This document shows, one piece after another, positions 43,824 to 52,650 of a stretch of 64,000 bases of DNA. Both the position numbers and the translations under genes were made by a program. The notes below the pieces were generated by a model. The model did not search any database and was not told the origin of the DNA. It saw nothing but the letters and a program-made list of their open reading frames with translations. The DNA is from Prevotella sp. oral taxon 475 (GTDB taxonomy: Bacteria > Bacteroidota > Bacteroidia > Bacteroidales > Bacteroidaceae): the NCBI RefSeq assembly GCF_018127805.1, contig NZ_CP072334.1, positions 2,396,001-2,460,000 of the forward strand, read 5' to 3'. Every line of letters begins with the position of its first letter. Positions within the stretch are counted from its first letter, which is position 1.

Positions 43824-43979
43824 ATGATGAAACAAGAAGAATACAACCTGTTAGATGCCGGCTCTGCCCATTGCAGCGGCGAACAGGGCGGACGAGCAAA
43901 CGAATGCCTACGCCACACCGCCCACCAGATGGCTTGCAGAGAGCACACGAGAGAACAACACCGTCGTCCATCCCGATGA
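43824..43979 (+). pseudogene. decayed copy of the small cysteine-containing gene
   Basis: The first 36 codons closely match those of the gene at 41923 (EEYNLLDA...ANECLRHTAHQM), including the same AACAGCATGATGA start context. After codon 36 a one-base insertion shifts the frame, the nucleotide match continues for about 35 bases (ACACGAGAGA, CCGTCGTC, ATCCC), and the frame ends at a TGA. The rest of the gene is gone. Confidence 0.8.
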
Positions 43980-44139
43980 GAAAGTTGTCTACGAAGCGAT
44001 GGCGTGGATAAACAAGGTAGGTCGTGTTCTTCAGTAACTCGTTGAAACCTTAATGATATAGCATTTTCGAAGGATCCTTTCATCCCACAAGGGCATCAAC
44101 TTATGACAGACTAAGGGGATAGATTGCCCCGAACAAGAA

Positions 44140-44322
44140 TGCGCCGCAGCTCTCAACGAGTTGCGGCGCACTTCTTATGTTTAACTAAAACTGTTGTTCT
44201 AAACAAATGAAAGCCTCACGGTTTTCATTGTTATCCGTTAAACAATCTATCAATCTACCTTAAATCTAATAACTAAAAACCTAAATCTAATATTACTAAC
44301 CTAAACAATCTATTAACCTTTT
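44140..44322 (-). ncRNA. candidate small RNA unit with own promoter and terminator
   Basis: On the - strand TTG (44360-44358), 20 bases and TATCTTTG (44337-44330) form a full promoter. About 180 bases on is a strong hairpin, TGCGCCGCA (44140-44148) with TGCGGCGCA (44162-44170) and an inner CTC/GAG, followed by TTCTTGTT. The only ORF inside is nine codons (MKTVRLSFV). Leader sequence resembles that of the 31-residue peptide unit (GGTTAGTA and GATTTAAGGT). It is a short transcript, perhaps a leader peptide or an sRNA. Otherwise nothing is seen between 43980 and the glycosyltransferase promoter. Confidence 0.5.
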
Positions 44323-44517
44323 GACGTTGCAAAGATACGACGAGATTTCAAACCGCGCAATAGTTTTGATGCACTTTAGTTGTAAAAAGCCCCCATTCTT
44401 GACATAAATCAACACCATGTGTCCGAACACAGATACATTTATGCTTCTTTCTTCCTTATTTCGCTTTCGTTTTGTTTGCTGTTCTGCCTTTCCAACGGCT
44501 AACCGACACGAGCTGTT

Positions 44518-44547
44518 TTGCCAATTGAGGTTTTTTTCTTAAGTTTG
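44518..44547 (+). promoter_or_regulatory. promoter of the glycosyltransferase pair
   Basis: TTG (44518-44520), 19 bases, TAAGTTTG (44540-44547), 31 bases before the ATG. Confidence 0.65.
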
Positions 44548-44578
44548 CATCTATCTATAAGGCGTAAGACACGGCAGT

Positions 44579-45853
44579 ATGAGAATTTTGATTGTGAACA
44601 CAAGCGAGCGAACGGGTGGTGCGGCTGTGGCCGCCAATCGACTGATGGAGGCTTTGAACAACAACGGCGAAAAAGCGAAAATGTTGGTGCGCGACAAGGA
44701 AACAGACTCCATTACCGTGGTTTCGCTGCGACGACAGTTCTTTCAACGGTGGCGTTTCCTGTGGGAACGCTGGTGCATCTATTGGCATCTGCATTTCTCA
44801 AAACGACATCTCTTCGACATAGACATTGCCAACACCGGCGCAGACATCACCCGATTGCCCGAGTTTCGAGAGGCCGACGTCATTCATCTCTCGTGGGTGA
44901 ACCAGGGTATGCTCTCCCTCCGCGGCCTCAGAAAGATTCTTCGAAGCGGCAAACCTGTCGTCTGGACAATGCACGACCTTTGGCCTGCCACCGCCATTTG
45001 CCATCTTACGCTGGGCTGCAACCTCTTTAAGCAGCAGTGCAGAACATGCAAATATCTACCGGGAGGCGGCTCTGCTACCGACCTTTCAGCTACGGTGTGG
45101 ACCAAAAAGAAAAGAACCTACGACCTGGGGCCTATCCATTTCGTGGCCTGCAGCAAGTGGTTGGCCGACCAGGCACGACAAAGTAGACTACTGCGAGGGC
45201 ATTATGTGTCGGCTATTCCGAACCCCATCGATACACGGATGTTTGTCAAGGAAGACCGAACACTGGCTGCCCGACGGGCCCAACTGCCCGTAGACAAACG
45301 CCTGATCTTGTTTGCCGCCCAACGGGCAACCAATGAGAACAAAGGCATGACCTATCTCATCGAGGCTTGTCGTCGACTGTCCGCCTTACATCCGCAGCTG
45401 AAAGAGACGGTGGGTATAGCAATCATGGGAAGCCATTCGGAAGAGTTAGCCCATGAATTCGACTTTCCCGTCTACTCCTTGGGCTACGTTACCGACACCC
45501 GTACCTTGGTAGACATCTACAACAGCTCAACGGTTTTCGTGCTTCCGTCGCTCTCCGAGAATCTACCCAACACCATTATGGAGGCCATGGCCTGTGGTAT
45601 TCCGTGCGTAGGCTTCAACGTTGGCGGCATACCCGAAGAGATCGACCACCGCAAAAATGGCTATGTGGCGGCCTATCGGGATGCCGAAGACCTGGCCCGC
45701 GGCCTGCATTGGGTGCTCGAAGAGGCTCCATACAACGAAATAAGCACCCAAGCTATACGCAAAGTAGCTCAGTGTTACTCGCAGAATTCGGTAGCGATGC
45801 ACTACATCGAAATATACAATCAGGCCATCGCCTTTAAAAAATGTAAGTTATGA
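44579..45853 (+). CDS. GT4-type glycosyltransferase
   Basis: A 424-residue GT-B fold glycosyltransferase. The N-terminal acceptor half begins MRILIVNTSERTGGAAVAANRL; the C-terminal half has the GT4 donor-binding pattern LFAAQRATNENKGMTYLIEA, then SLSENLPNTIMEAMACGIPCVGFNVGGIPEEI, with the ExxxE-type NTIMEAMACG motif. It transfers a sugar from a nucleotide donor in cell-surface polysaccharide or lipopolysaccharide synthesis; donor and acceptor are unknown. The HDLWPATAICHLTLGC...C..C segment (four cysteines around 160) is a feature of a subset of these enzymes. Overlaps the next gene by four bases. Confidence 0.9.
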   Translation: MRILIVNTSERTGGAAVAANRLMEALNNNGEKAKMLVRDKETDSITVVSLRRQFFQRWRFLWERWCIYWHLHFSKRHLFDIDIANTGADITRLPEFREADVIHLSWVNQGMLSLRGLRKILRSGKPVVWTMHDLWPATAICHLTLGCNLFKQQCRTCKYLPGGGSATDLSATVWTKKKRTYDLGPIHFVACSKWLADQARQSRLLRGHYVSAIPNPIDTRMFVKEDRTLAARRAQLPVDKRLILFAAQRATNENKGMTYLIEACRRLSALHPQLKETVGIAIMGSHSEELAHEFDFPVYSLGYVTDTRTLVDIYNSSTVFVLPSLSENLPNTIMEAMACGIPCVGFNVGGIPEEIDHRKNGYVAAYRDAEDLARGLHWVLEEAPYNEISTQAIRKVAQCYSQNSVAMHYIEIYNQAIAFKKCKL

Positions 45854-46620
45854 TAAGGCTTTCTGTCATTACGTGCACTTACAATGCTGCACACGAATTG
45901 CCCCGAACGTTAGACAGTGTTCGGGCTCAAAGCTATCCGTATGTGGAGCATATCCTGCTCGACGGACGGTCGACGGACGATACATGGTCCATCGCCCGGG
46001 CTTATGAAGAGCAGTCTGTCGGGATGGAAAACGGCCATACCGTTGTGTTGAAGTCCGAGAAAGACCAGGGACTATATGATGCCATGAACAAGGGTCTTTA
46101 CCTGGCAACGGGCGATTATCTCGTGTTTCTCAATGCCGGAGACGTGTTTCCATCCGACAACACATTGGAACAGGTAGCCAATGCCGTGGGCGAAGGCGAA
46201 GCCTTGCCTGCCGTTCTTTATGGCGATACCGATATAGTGAACGATGAAGGACGCTTTCTTCGCCACCGTCGGCTCTCCCCGCCCGAACAGCTCTCTTGGC
46301 GTTCGTTTCGCCAAGGCATGCTGGTTTGCCACCAAGCCTTCTACGTTCGCACAGACATCGCCCGTCAAACGCCCTACCATCTGGACTATCGCTTCTCGGC
46401 AGACGTTGATTGGTGCATCCGTGTGATGAAGAACGCCGAGGCCATGGGTCTACCTTTGCGCAACATCCATGCCGTGGTGGTGAACTATTTAGAGGGCGGA
46501 ATGACGGCCAAAAACCACCGTGCCTCGCTCAAAGAGCGTTTTTCCGTGATGCGAAACCACTACGGTTTGCTTTCAACCCTACTGATGCACCTATGGTTTG
46601 TGGTGAGAAGGTGGTTCTAA
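45850..46620 (+). CDS. GT2-type glycosyltransferase
   Basis: A 256-residue GT-A fold transferase: N-terminal LSVITCTYNAAHELPRTLDSV, then HILLDGRSTDDTW, EKDQGLYDAMNKGLYLATGDYLVFLNAGD (the DxD-like element is LNAGD) and a C-terminal region that may pack on the membrane. It shares an ATGA overlap with the GT4 gene, so the pair acts together in one surface-glycan pathway. A terminator follows. Confidence 0.9.
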   Translation: MIRLSVITCTYNAAHELPRTLDSVRAQSYPYVEHILLDGRSTDDTWSIARAYEEQSVGMENGHTVVLKSEKDQGLYDAMNKGLYLATGDYLVFLNAGDVFPSDNTLEQVANAVGEGEALPAVLYGDTDIVNDEGRFLRHRRLSPPEQLSWRSFRQGMLVCHQAFYVRTDIARQTPYHLDYRFSADVDWCIRVMKNAEAMGLPLRNIHAVVVNYLEGGMTAKNHRASLKERFSVMRNHYGLLSTLLMHLWFVVRRWF

Positions 46621-46648
46621 GGCCAGTCCATTTCACCCCATAAAGAAA

Positions 46649-46684
46649 TGTCCGGCAAGCCACGAGCCTGCCGGACATTTTTTT
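46649..46684 (+). terminator. terminator of the glycosyltransferase operon
   Basis: Perfect 9-bp arms TGTCCGGCA (46649-46657) and TGCCGGACA (46669-46677), then seven T. Confidence 0.92.
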
Positions 46685-46705
46685 ATAAAAACACGATTCC
46701 GCTTA

Positions 46706-47662
46706 TTAAGAATATCTAAGAATCTGTCCTGGTCGAAGTTTGTCTGTCTTCCGGATATGGTTCAGCTGACAGATCGTTTCGATAGAAACGCCCCGTTTCT
46801 CTGCAATAGAGGCCAAGGTCTCGCCAGACGACACTTTGTGGTAGAGCTTTTCGGCCGCGTTATACGGTATCGGAGCCGTCTCTTCGCGATCTCTTCCAGG
46901 CTTGCCCACCACCTCTTCGCGACTGTAGCCTCCGTTGCCCACCACGCCACGCAGATGAGTAGCCTCAGCAGAAGCCTGCTCGTAGGTGGAACGACGGAAC
47001 ATATAGCTATCTGCCACCACGTCTTGTGCGCGAAAATCGAAGAAGATAGCCGGATTCAGAGCGATGCCGCAGAGGCGTGTTTCGAAGTGAAGATGCGAAC
47101 CGGTGCTACGTCCTGTGTTGCCGCCGAGGCCGATCGGATCGCCGGCGCGCACGTCTTCGTTTTCCGTTACCAGTTGTTTGGAGAGGTGTCCGTAGATGGT
47201 TTCCAAACCATTGGGATGCCGGATGACGATGTATTTTCCATATCCTGCCGCCTCATACTTCACGATGCGCACCTTTCCGGAGAACGCAGCGCGGATAGTA
47301 TCGCCGATATAGACCTTGATGTCCAAGCCTTTATGTTGGCGTCCCCACCTGCTTCCGAAGTTACTCGTCACCACTCTACTGGGTGTGGGCATGCAAAAAT
47401 GGCGCAGGTTGATCAGGAAAGAGTCGGGCAGAGCCGTGAGATGATGCGTGCGAGTGTTGTCCCACGTATCGTAAAGGCTGGCCGCCGGCATCTGTATATT
47501 TTCTCTTTTGATGATGGTTTGAAGAACCAGCGTATCCACCGACTTCATTTTCCTGTCTACCGGAGCCTGCCTTGCCAAGAGGTCTTGGCCGGCAGCGGGA
47601 GCCGCAAACAGGGCGATGAATGCTGTAAAAGCAATTGTTTTTATCGTTCTTTTCAGTCTCAT
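46706..47662 (-). CDS. M23 family peptidoglycan endopeptidase with LysM domain
   Basis: A 318-residue exported protein (signal peptide about 1-25). The M23 domain covers about 90-210, with the zinc ligands in HKGLDIKV and SHLHFE and intervening GKYIVIRHPNGLETIYGHL. A LysM peptidoglycan-binding domain ends the protein (KVSSGETLASIAEKRGVSIETICQLNHIRKTDKLRPGQIL; about 273-314). It cleaves peptide cross-links or activates amidases at the cell wall in the periplasm. It converges with the glycosyltransferase operon, sharing the terminator region. Confidence 0.92.
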   Translation of the reverse strand: MRLKRTIKTIAFTAFIALFAAPAAGQDLLARQAPVDRKMKSVDTLVLQTIIKRENIQMPAASLYDTWDNTRTHHLTALPDSFLINLRHFCMPTPSRVVTSNFGSRWGRQHKGLDIKVYIGDTIRAAFSGKVRIVKYEAAGYGKYIVIRHPNGLETIYGHLSKQLVTENEDVRAGDPIGLGGNTGRSTGSHLHFETRLCGIALNPAIFFDFRAQDVVADSYMFRRSTYEQASAEATHLRGVVGNGGYSREEVVGKPGRDREETAPIPYNAAEKLYHKVSSGETLASIAEKRGVSIETICQLNHIRKTDKLRPGQILRYS

Positions 47663-48175
47663 TTTTTATTCTTTAGGTGCAACCTCGGCGAAAGACCAAA
47701 CAAATGTGTCTCGCCCACGACCCGCATCCAAAAGGGGATGACACAGGGGTTGATATCAAAAGACGTTGCAAAGGTAATAAAAAAAGCAATAGGAGAGGCA
47801 CCCGCTTAACAGTTTTTGTCCGCGCGTAGCTCTCTCTTTCTGCGCGCTCGAGCCCGCTGTCCAACTTTTATACAAGGGTCTCAGCAAAGAAGCTCTGCGG
47901 TACCACAAATTACATTTATTTAACTTCTCACCTCGTTTTTTACACAATTCTCCTTGCTGTTTCGTTGCTTTGAGGGGCACCATTGCCCTCCCACAAAACC
48001 CAGACAGTGAGCCAGCCCGAGTCTATCGTGCCACGATGGCCAGACACGCCACTTGCTCATGCAATGAGGACAACGCTCAAACACCCCACGCTTTCCCACA
48101 GGTTGCGCTCTTCTTTCCCCGTCCATCCGCACCCCTTCATCATCTCTTGACCATCAAGGACTGACAAGCCTCTTT
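47663..48175. other. intergenic stretch without recognised genes
   Basis: About 510 bases between the M23 peptidase start and repeat array 5. I see no ORF with a recognisable protein or ribosome site; apparent frames are short and arginine- or serine-rich. A -7-like box for the M23 gene is not obvious. Confidence 0.5.
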
Positions 48176-48264
48176 CCATTCTCTTAGCTTTTGAACCTCA
48201 AAAGCTAAGAGAATGGTGTGCAAAAGCTAAGAAAACGCGTTGCGAAAGCTTAGCTTTTGCAAAA
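48176..48264. repeat. AGCTAAG array 5 (four 22-bp units, first inverted)
   Basis: Units start at 48199, 48221 and 48243 on the + strand, preceded by an inverted unit (48177-48198). The inverted and first direct units make a perfect 19-bp hairpin with a 3-base loop (48176-48194 with 48198-48216). The last unit ends in the palindromic AAAGCTTAGCTTT core. Unlike arrays 3, 4, 6 and 7, one unit is flipped. Confidence 0.93.
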
Positions 48265-48444
48265 CAGGCTGTTTGGTTTTGATGGGGGTAAACTACGATC
48301 GTTGTGGATAGGATATGGGCTGACGCAGGACCGTATGAATAGGTGAGTGAGCAATGATTGCTGCGAATAGACCGTTTGTCGACACATTTTTCCTGCTGTT
48401 CGCTCTATCCAGACGAAAGCGATGCGATTGAAATCATCGTCCAT

Positions 48445-48459
48445 ACCTTATTATATATA
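48445..48459 (-). repeat. TATATATAATAAGGT element, copy 3
   Basis: Exact 15-base core on the - strand, 20 bases to the left of the sialidase terminator hairpin. Confidence 0.65.
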
Positions 48460-48479
48460 GGAAGTAAACATAACATACG

Positions 48480-48510
48480 GAGGCCTTCTGCGGGTTGCAG
48501 AAAGCCTCCA
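48480..48510 (-). terminator. hairpin after the sialidase gene
   Basis: GGAGGCcTTCTGC and GCAGAAaGCCTCC arms (48480-48492 and 48498-48510) form an almost perfect stem 22 bases past the sialidase stop; the following U content is low. Confidence 0.55.
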
Positions 48511-48531
48511 TGATGTAAGAGCAGCATGCCG

Positions 48532-50154
48532 TTATCGGGATAAGAGCGCCTTGAGCGGGATGCGTTGGAAGGTCATTTGCGCCACACTACTCTCGTAAAG
48601 GATGCCGATGGTCTCGCGGTCGATCATCGTCAGGCAGGAATATCCCCAGCTGGTGCCCTCGTCGAGCAGAAGTTGATGCTCGGGAAGCCAGGTGTTTCCG
48701 CCGTCGAGACTCATCTTTAGGGTGATGTGATGACGATCTTTCGTGGTGTTGGGATTAGAGAAAAGCAGGAGGTTACGTCCCAAAACGTTGTCTTTAGCCG
48801 GAACGCTGATGAGGCTGGCCATGCAAACCGGCTCGATCAAGGCCGAACGATTGGAGGGATGTTCTACCCAGGTGGCCCCGAGATCTCGGGTGGTCGATAC
48901 GGCACGACTTCCCCCTCGATTGTCTCTCATGTTGAGCATCAGCACGCCAGGGCTCACCTCGGCCACTTGCGCCTCTGTGGTATTGCTGCGCGCAGGACGA
49001 CTGATGTGCCACGTCTGACCGCGGTCTTTACTGTACATAATGCCTGCCGAGGGCTCGCGATCTTTGCCAAGGAATTGGATGGGGAACACTAATGTGCCGT
49101 CGTTCATCGTGATGCCGCGACCAGGCCCTTGGAGCAGAAAATGCCATTCGGGCCGTTTCACCTGCGGTGTGATGTTGATCGGGGCGGTCCAAGTTTGTCC
49201 GTCGTCGGTGCTTTTGGTCATGACGAGCTGTGCTGTGCGGGTAGAATCCATACCCGACTGCGAGCTCCACCACGCCCGTTGATTGCCCATGCCGTGCGTC
49301 CAAGCAGCTACAATCCACACGGTGTTGGTCTTTGTGTCGACGAGAATCGAGGGGTCGCCCACGCCATTCTGTGCTTTCGGCAGTCCACCTCTCTCTCCGA
49401 ACGAGAGCGGTAGCCGCATTTTCTCCCACGTTTTTCCGCCGTCGGTACTTCGACTCAGGCCCACGTCGATGTGTTCTTGCAGGTCGACGCTATTGTTGTG
49501 TCGCACATCGTAGACGCCGAGCAAGGTTCCGCGACGGGTAGTGACCAAACCCGGAATGCGATAAGCCGCCACACCGTCGTCGCCCGCATGCCGAACGCCG
49601 ATGCCCATGCGGCGTAACACTTTCTCAGGGCCTACCGATTGGATGGGCAACGCTCGTCCGTCGGCCACCGCCTCTTGAAGACGAGCTGTGAGCGTGGTGT
49701 GAAGCGCCGCGTGAGACTGCATCTCGATGCTCACCCAAAAGAAGTTATAGCCGGGAAAAAGAGACTGGTTAGCGGTCAGCCTCACGGTGTTCCGCTGCGG
49801 CTGCACCTGATCTTTGAGCACAGAATAGGAAGGAATGGCCGATAGCGTCTTGCCGGGCGTAAAGTTGGTGATATAGTCTACAGGTGCCATTCGCCGGTGC
49901 GGATAGTCTTGTCGGGCATCCGTTCCGCCGTAATACAGCTTGACCGACTTGATCTCGGAGAGTGAAACGCCATCCAGGTTGATGCTGAATCGCTCCAATT
50001 TTCGGCTTTCCTGCGCATCGATACGCATGAGAAGCAGAACGTTATCGTGCCGTTCGATGAGGATAGGCCATTGCGGTTGTTGTACGAAAAGCGTGTCGCG
50101 GGCCTGAGAGGCCAAGGTAAACACGGTGAAAAGGATGATCAATAATCGTCGCAT
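48532..50154 (-). CDS. GH33 exo-alpha-sialidase
   Basis: A 540-residue secreted sialidase (signal peptide about 1-18) that releases terminal sialic acid from host glycans. Residues of about 20-175 form the N-terminal beta-domain common to Bacteroidota sialidases (BNR_assoc_N type). The catalytic propeller starts at YRIP (198-201, Arg199 of the Arg triad) and carries Asp-boxes STDGGKTW (236-243), STDDGQTW, SKDRGQTW, a degenerate TTRDLGATW and SLDGGNTW. The C-terminal GILYESS holds the Glu/Tyr pair region. Last gene of the host-glycan cluster; no sialic-acid catabolic genes are in the window. Confidence 0.95.
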   Translation of the reverse strand: MRRLLIILFTVFTLASQARDTLFVQQPQWPILIERHDNVLLLMRIDAQESRKLERFSINLDGVSLSEIKSVKLYYGGTDARQDYPHRRMAPVDYITNFTPGKTLSAIPSYSVLKDQVQPQRNTVRLTANQSLFPGYNFFWVSIEMQSHAALHTTLTARLQEAVADGRALPIQSVGPEKVLRRMGIGVRHAGDDGVAAYRIPGLVTTRRGTLLGVYDVRHNNSVDLQEHIDVGLSRSTDGGKTWEKMRLPLSFGERGGLPKAQNGVGDPSILVDTKTNTVWIVAAWTHGMGNQRAWWSSQSGMDSTRTAQLVMTKSTDDGQTWTAPINITPQVKRPEWHFLLQGPGRGITMNDGTLVFPIQFLGKDREPSAGIMYSKDRGQTWHISRPARSNTTEAQVAEVSPGVLMLNMRDNRGGSRAVSTTRDLGATWVEHPSNRSALIEPVCMASLISVPAKDNVLGRNLLLFSNPNTTKDRHHITLKMSLDGGNTWLPEHQLLLDEGTSWGYSCLTMIDRETIGILYESSVAQMTFQRIPLKALLSR

Positions 50155-50281
50155 AGAAAGAATAGATAAAGTTGATCTGTTAACGAATGGATGAGTGAAC
50201 CAGGAAGAAGGTGGGTTGAATCAGTTGAGAAGGGATCTGAGTTGACCCGTCAACAAAAATCCTTTCTCAGCTGGTCAACTT

Positions 50282-52339
50282 TCAATTCACCCTGATTTCA
50301 TCCGTAAAAATCCAACCGCCGTCTTTGGGCTGCCAAGCTTTGAGGCGCACATAGCGTGCTTGTGCAGAACCCTTCCAGGTGTAAGGCTCGATGAAAAACT
50401 CGCGATGAGCGTTGCGTGGCGTAGAAAGACGGTCGATCAGGGTGAAGTTTTTGCCATCGAGAGAGACCGACAACTCGACATCTGCGGGGAAAACGATGTC
50501 TACGCCCAGCGATTGCATAAAGTCGACGGAAAGCTCGTGCAAGTCGACTGTTCGCCCCATGTCTACGGTAACGTCCATTCCCGTCTCGCCGACAAAGCCC
50601 TGCCAGCGTCGGTCTTTAAAGTTCCAGTCGGCCCGTTGACCGTCGGTGAGCGTACTGTCTCCCGCCCCTGCATACTTTTTAGCATAGGCACGAGTGTATG
50701 TCACCGCCTTTCCCACGCCCGCATGAGCACACGGATGCAGAGCCTCCTTTCGACTTCCGATTTCTTTTCGCAGGTCGAAGTGATGATATCCCGCCGCTTT
50801 CAGACGGTCGAGAGCCGTCAAAGTGCGTTCTCGAAAGTTGGCATACGACGTGCGATGGCGGCTCCAGCCCACCTCGGCAATAGCCAACAGACGCGGATAA
50901 AGCATGTACTCGGCATGCTCGGGCGTAGGAATCTCCTCCGTCCAAAGGTTCCCCTGCACACCGTCCATCAATCTTTCCACATTCGTTCCGCGAGCATCTG
51001 CCGGCAACGGCTCATAAGCATACACCTTTTCGAGGGGCAGATAGCCGCCGAAAGCCTTGGGTTGCGAGAAAGGAACATCTTGATAATAATCGAGATAGCA
51101 GTAGGTTGTAGGAGTCATCACCACATGATGACCGTCGCGAGCCGCAGAAAGTCCGGCCTCTTCTCCTCGCCACGACATCACCGCAGCATTCGGAGCGAGC
51201 CGTCCTTCCATAATTTCATCCCAGCCCAGAAGTTTCTTTCCGTGCGCATTGAGGAAGCGTTCGATTCTCATCACAAAGTCGGCTTGCAGCTCGTTGGTAT
51301 TCTTCAAGCCCATCTTCTGCATGCGTTCCTGGCATTTGGGGCACGTTTTCCAAGCCTCTTGCCAGGCCTCATCGCCACCGATGTGGATGTATTCGGAGGG
51401 GAAAAGCTGCATCACCTCGGTGAGAACACCCTCGAGAAAGGCGAAGACACTGTCGTTTCCGGCACAAAAGTCGGGCCCGCTGTAAGGCTTTCCCGTGCAA
51501 CACAACTCAGGATAAGCAACGAAAACCTCGTTGCTATGTCCCGGCATCTCGATTTCGGGGATAACGGTGATGTGGCGTTCGGCCGCATATCGCACGATGT
51601 CGCGCACCTCTTGCTGCGTGTAATATCCGCCATAAGCCCCCGAATCGGTAGCGTGACAGTAGCGGCGGTCGCGGTTTCGCCACCATTTCGTCCAGTCGCT
51701 CTGCGTGCGAAAGGCTGTTTCCTCGATGAGTTTGGGATATTTTTTGATTTCCAAACGCCAGCCGCCACCATCGGTCAGATGCCAATGAAAGCGGTTGAGT
51801 TTGAAATAAGCCATGGCATCCAGCTGTTTTTTGATGAAGCTGACGGGGAAAAAGTGGCGCGAGCAGTCGAGCATCATCCCGCGATACCTGAACCGCGGCT
51901 CGTCTTTCACCGAGGCACAAGCCACCCGCCCCTCTGCCGTCAGCTGCCGGATGGTTTGCAAAGCGTAGAAGAGACCTTGAGGCGTGCGGGCGATGACGGT
52001 GATTTTGTTCGGCGTAATGTTGAGCGTGTAGCTCTGCTCTTGGGTTACGGAGAGATCTTTTATCCGTATCACCAGCAGGTGAATGGAGTTTTTGACAGTC
52101 GATTTTCCGGCTTTGAGCGGACCGAATCGGTGCAGTTGCATGGTCTCGGTCACATAGTTGCGCAGCTGTTGGGCCTCTTTGCCCGTGAGATTGGTGTAGA
52201 TGCGCGTGTCTTTGCTGAGTACGAAAAAGCCGGAAGAGCGACTGATGCTGTCGGGTTGAGGAATGATGGTCTGTGCGTGCAGAGCCAACGGAAGGACCAG
52301 CACGACAGATAGGAGGAGAAGTGTTAGCGTTTTCTTCAT
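50282..52339 (-). CDS. GH20 beta-N-acetylhexosaminidase with C-terminal F5/8-type domain
   Basis: A 685-residue secreted enzyme (signal peptide about 1-22). GH20b-like N-terminal domain (about 25-145), then the TIM barrel with FRYRGMMLDCSRHFF, FHWHLTDGGGWRLEIKKYP, VIPEIEMPGH and the catalytic pair Asp323-Glu324 in HIGGDEAW. A C-terminal discoidin/F5-8C-like region (about 545-685; WQGFVGETGMDVTVDMGR...) would bind sugar. It removes terminal GlcNAc or GalNAc from the antennae of host glycans once galactose is gone. It lies 127 bases upstream of the sialidase gene. Confidence 0.95.
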   Translation of the reverse strand: MKKTLTLLLLSVVLVLPLALHAQTIIPQPDSISRSSGFFVLSKDTRIYTNLTGKEAQQLRNYVTETMQLHRFGPLKAGKSTVKNSIHLLVIRIKDLSVTQEQSYTLNITPNKITVIARTPQGLFYALQTIRQLTAEGRVACASVKDEPRFRYRGMMLDCSRHFFPVSFIKKQLDAMAYFKLNRFHWHLTDGGGWRLEIKKYPKLIEETAFRTQSDWTKWWRNRDRRYCHATDSGAYGGYYTQQEVRDIVRYAAERHITVIPEIEMPGHSNEVFVAYPELCCTGKPYSGPDFCAGNDSVFAFLEGVLTEVMQLFPSEYIHIGGDEAWQEAWKTCPKCQERMQKMGLKNTNELQADFVMRIERFLNAHGKKLLGWDEIMEGRLAPNAAVMSWRGEEAGLSAARDGHHVVMTPTTYCYLDYYQDVPFSQPKAFGGYLPLEKVYAYEPLPADARGTNVERLMDGVQGNLWTEEIPTPEHAEYMLYPRLLAIAEVGWSRHRTSYANFRERTLTALDRLKAAGYHHFDLRKEIGSRKEALHPCAHAGVGKAVTYTRAYAKKYAGAGDSTLTDGQRADWNFKDRRWQGFVGETGMDVTVDMGRTVDLHELSVDFMQSLGVDIVFPADVELSVSLDGKNFTLIDRLSTPRNAHREFFIEPYTWKGSAQARYVRLKAWQPKDGGWIFTDEIRVN

Positions 52340-52469
52340 AAAAAAGAGATTTTTACAAACAGGGCAACGGTTGTTTTCTCGGTTTGTCGCCCTCCTTCGG
52401 CACCCTCTCTTCGAGGCTTTTTACCGTCTTTCTAACTCTCTTATTTTCAATGTCTTATGAAAGGCTTTG

Positions 52470-52579
52470 TAAAAGCTAAGCTTTTGAACCTCAAACACTA
52501 AGAAAACACACTTCAAAAGCTAAGAGATGGACCTGCGAAAGCTAAGCTTTTGCAGACGCATGCCTTGACATGCGTCTGC
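52470..52579. repeat. AGCTAAG array 6 (four 22-bp units) plus hairpin
   Basis: Units start at 52470, 52492 (degenerate: CAAACACTAAG), 52514 and 52536. The last unit runs into a perfect 11-bp hairpin, GCAGACGCATG (52552-52562) with CATGCGTCTGC (52569-52579). The array lies in the 311-bp gap between the two GH20 genes; the hairpin may end transcription from the upstream one. Confidence 0.92.
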
Positions 52580-52650
52580 AAAGAGAGTAGAAAAGAGGAT
52601 GAACGGGGGGCTCGAAGACCGAGATCAAGAAGGCCTGCGAGGAGACGTTT

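Noticed and set aside
30101..44100. Island as an integrative conjugative element
   Set aside because: It has a relaxase, MobC and replication genes but no coupling protein, VirB4-like ATPase or other transfer genes, so it can only be a mobilizable island.
48250..48444. 64-codon frame starting just after the TATATATAATAAGG element
   Set aside because: It runs into repeat array 5 and shows no protein-like conservation features; considered fortuitous.
50226..50269. Hairpin TGAGAAGGGAT/ATCCTTTCTCA as terminator after the GH20 gene
   Set aside because: The stem has a G-T pair and no U tract follows on the - strand; not strong enough to list.
50360..52312. 650-codon open frame opposite the GH20 gene
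   Set aside because: Antisense of a gene with full catalytic motifs; the composition is typical of a shadow frame in GC-balanced DNA.
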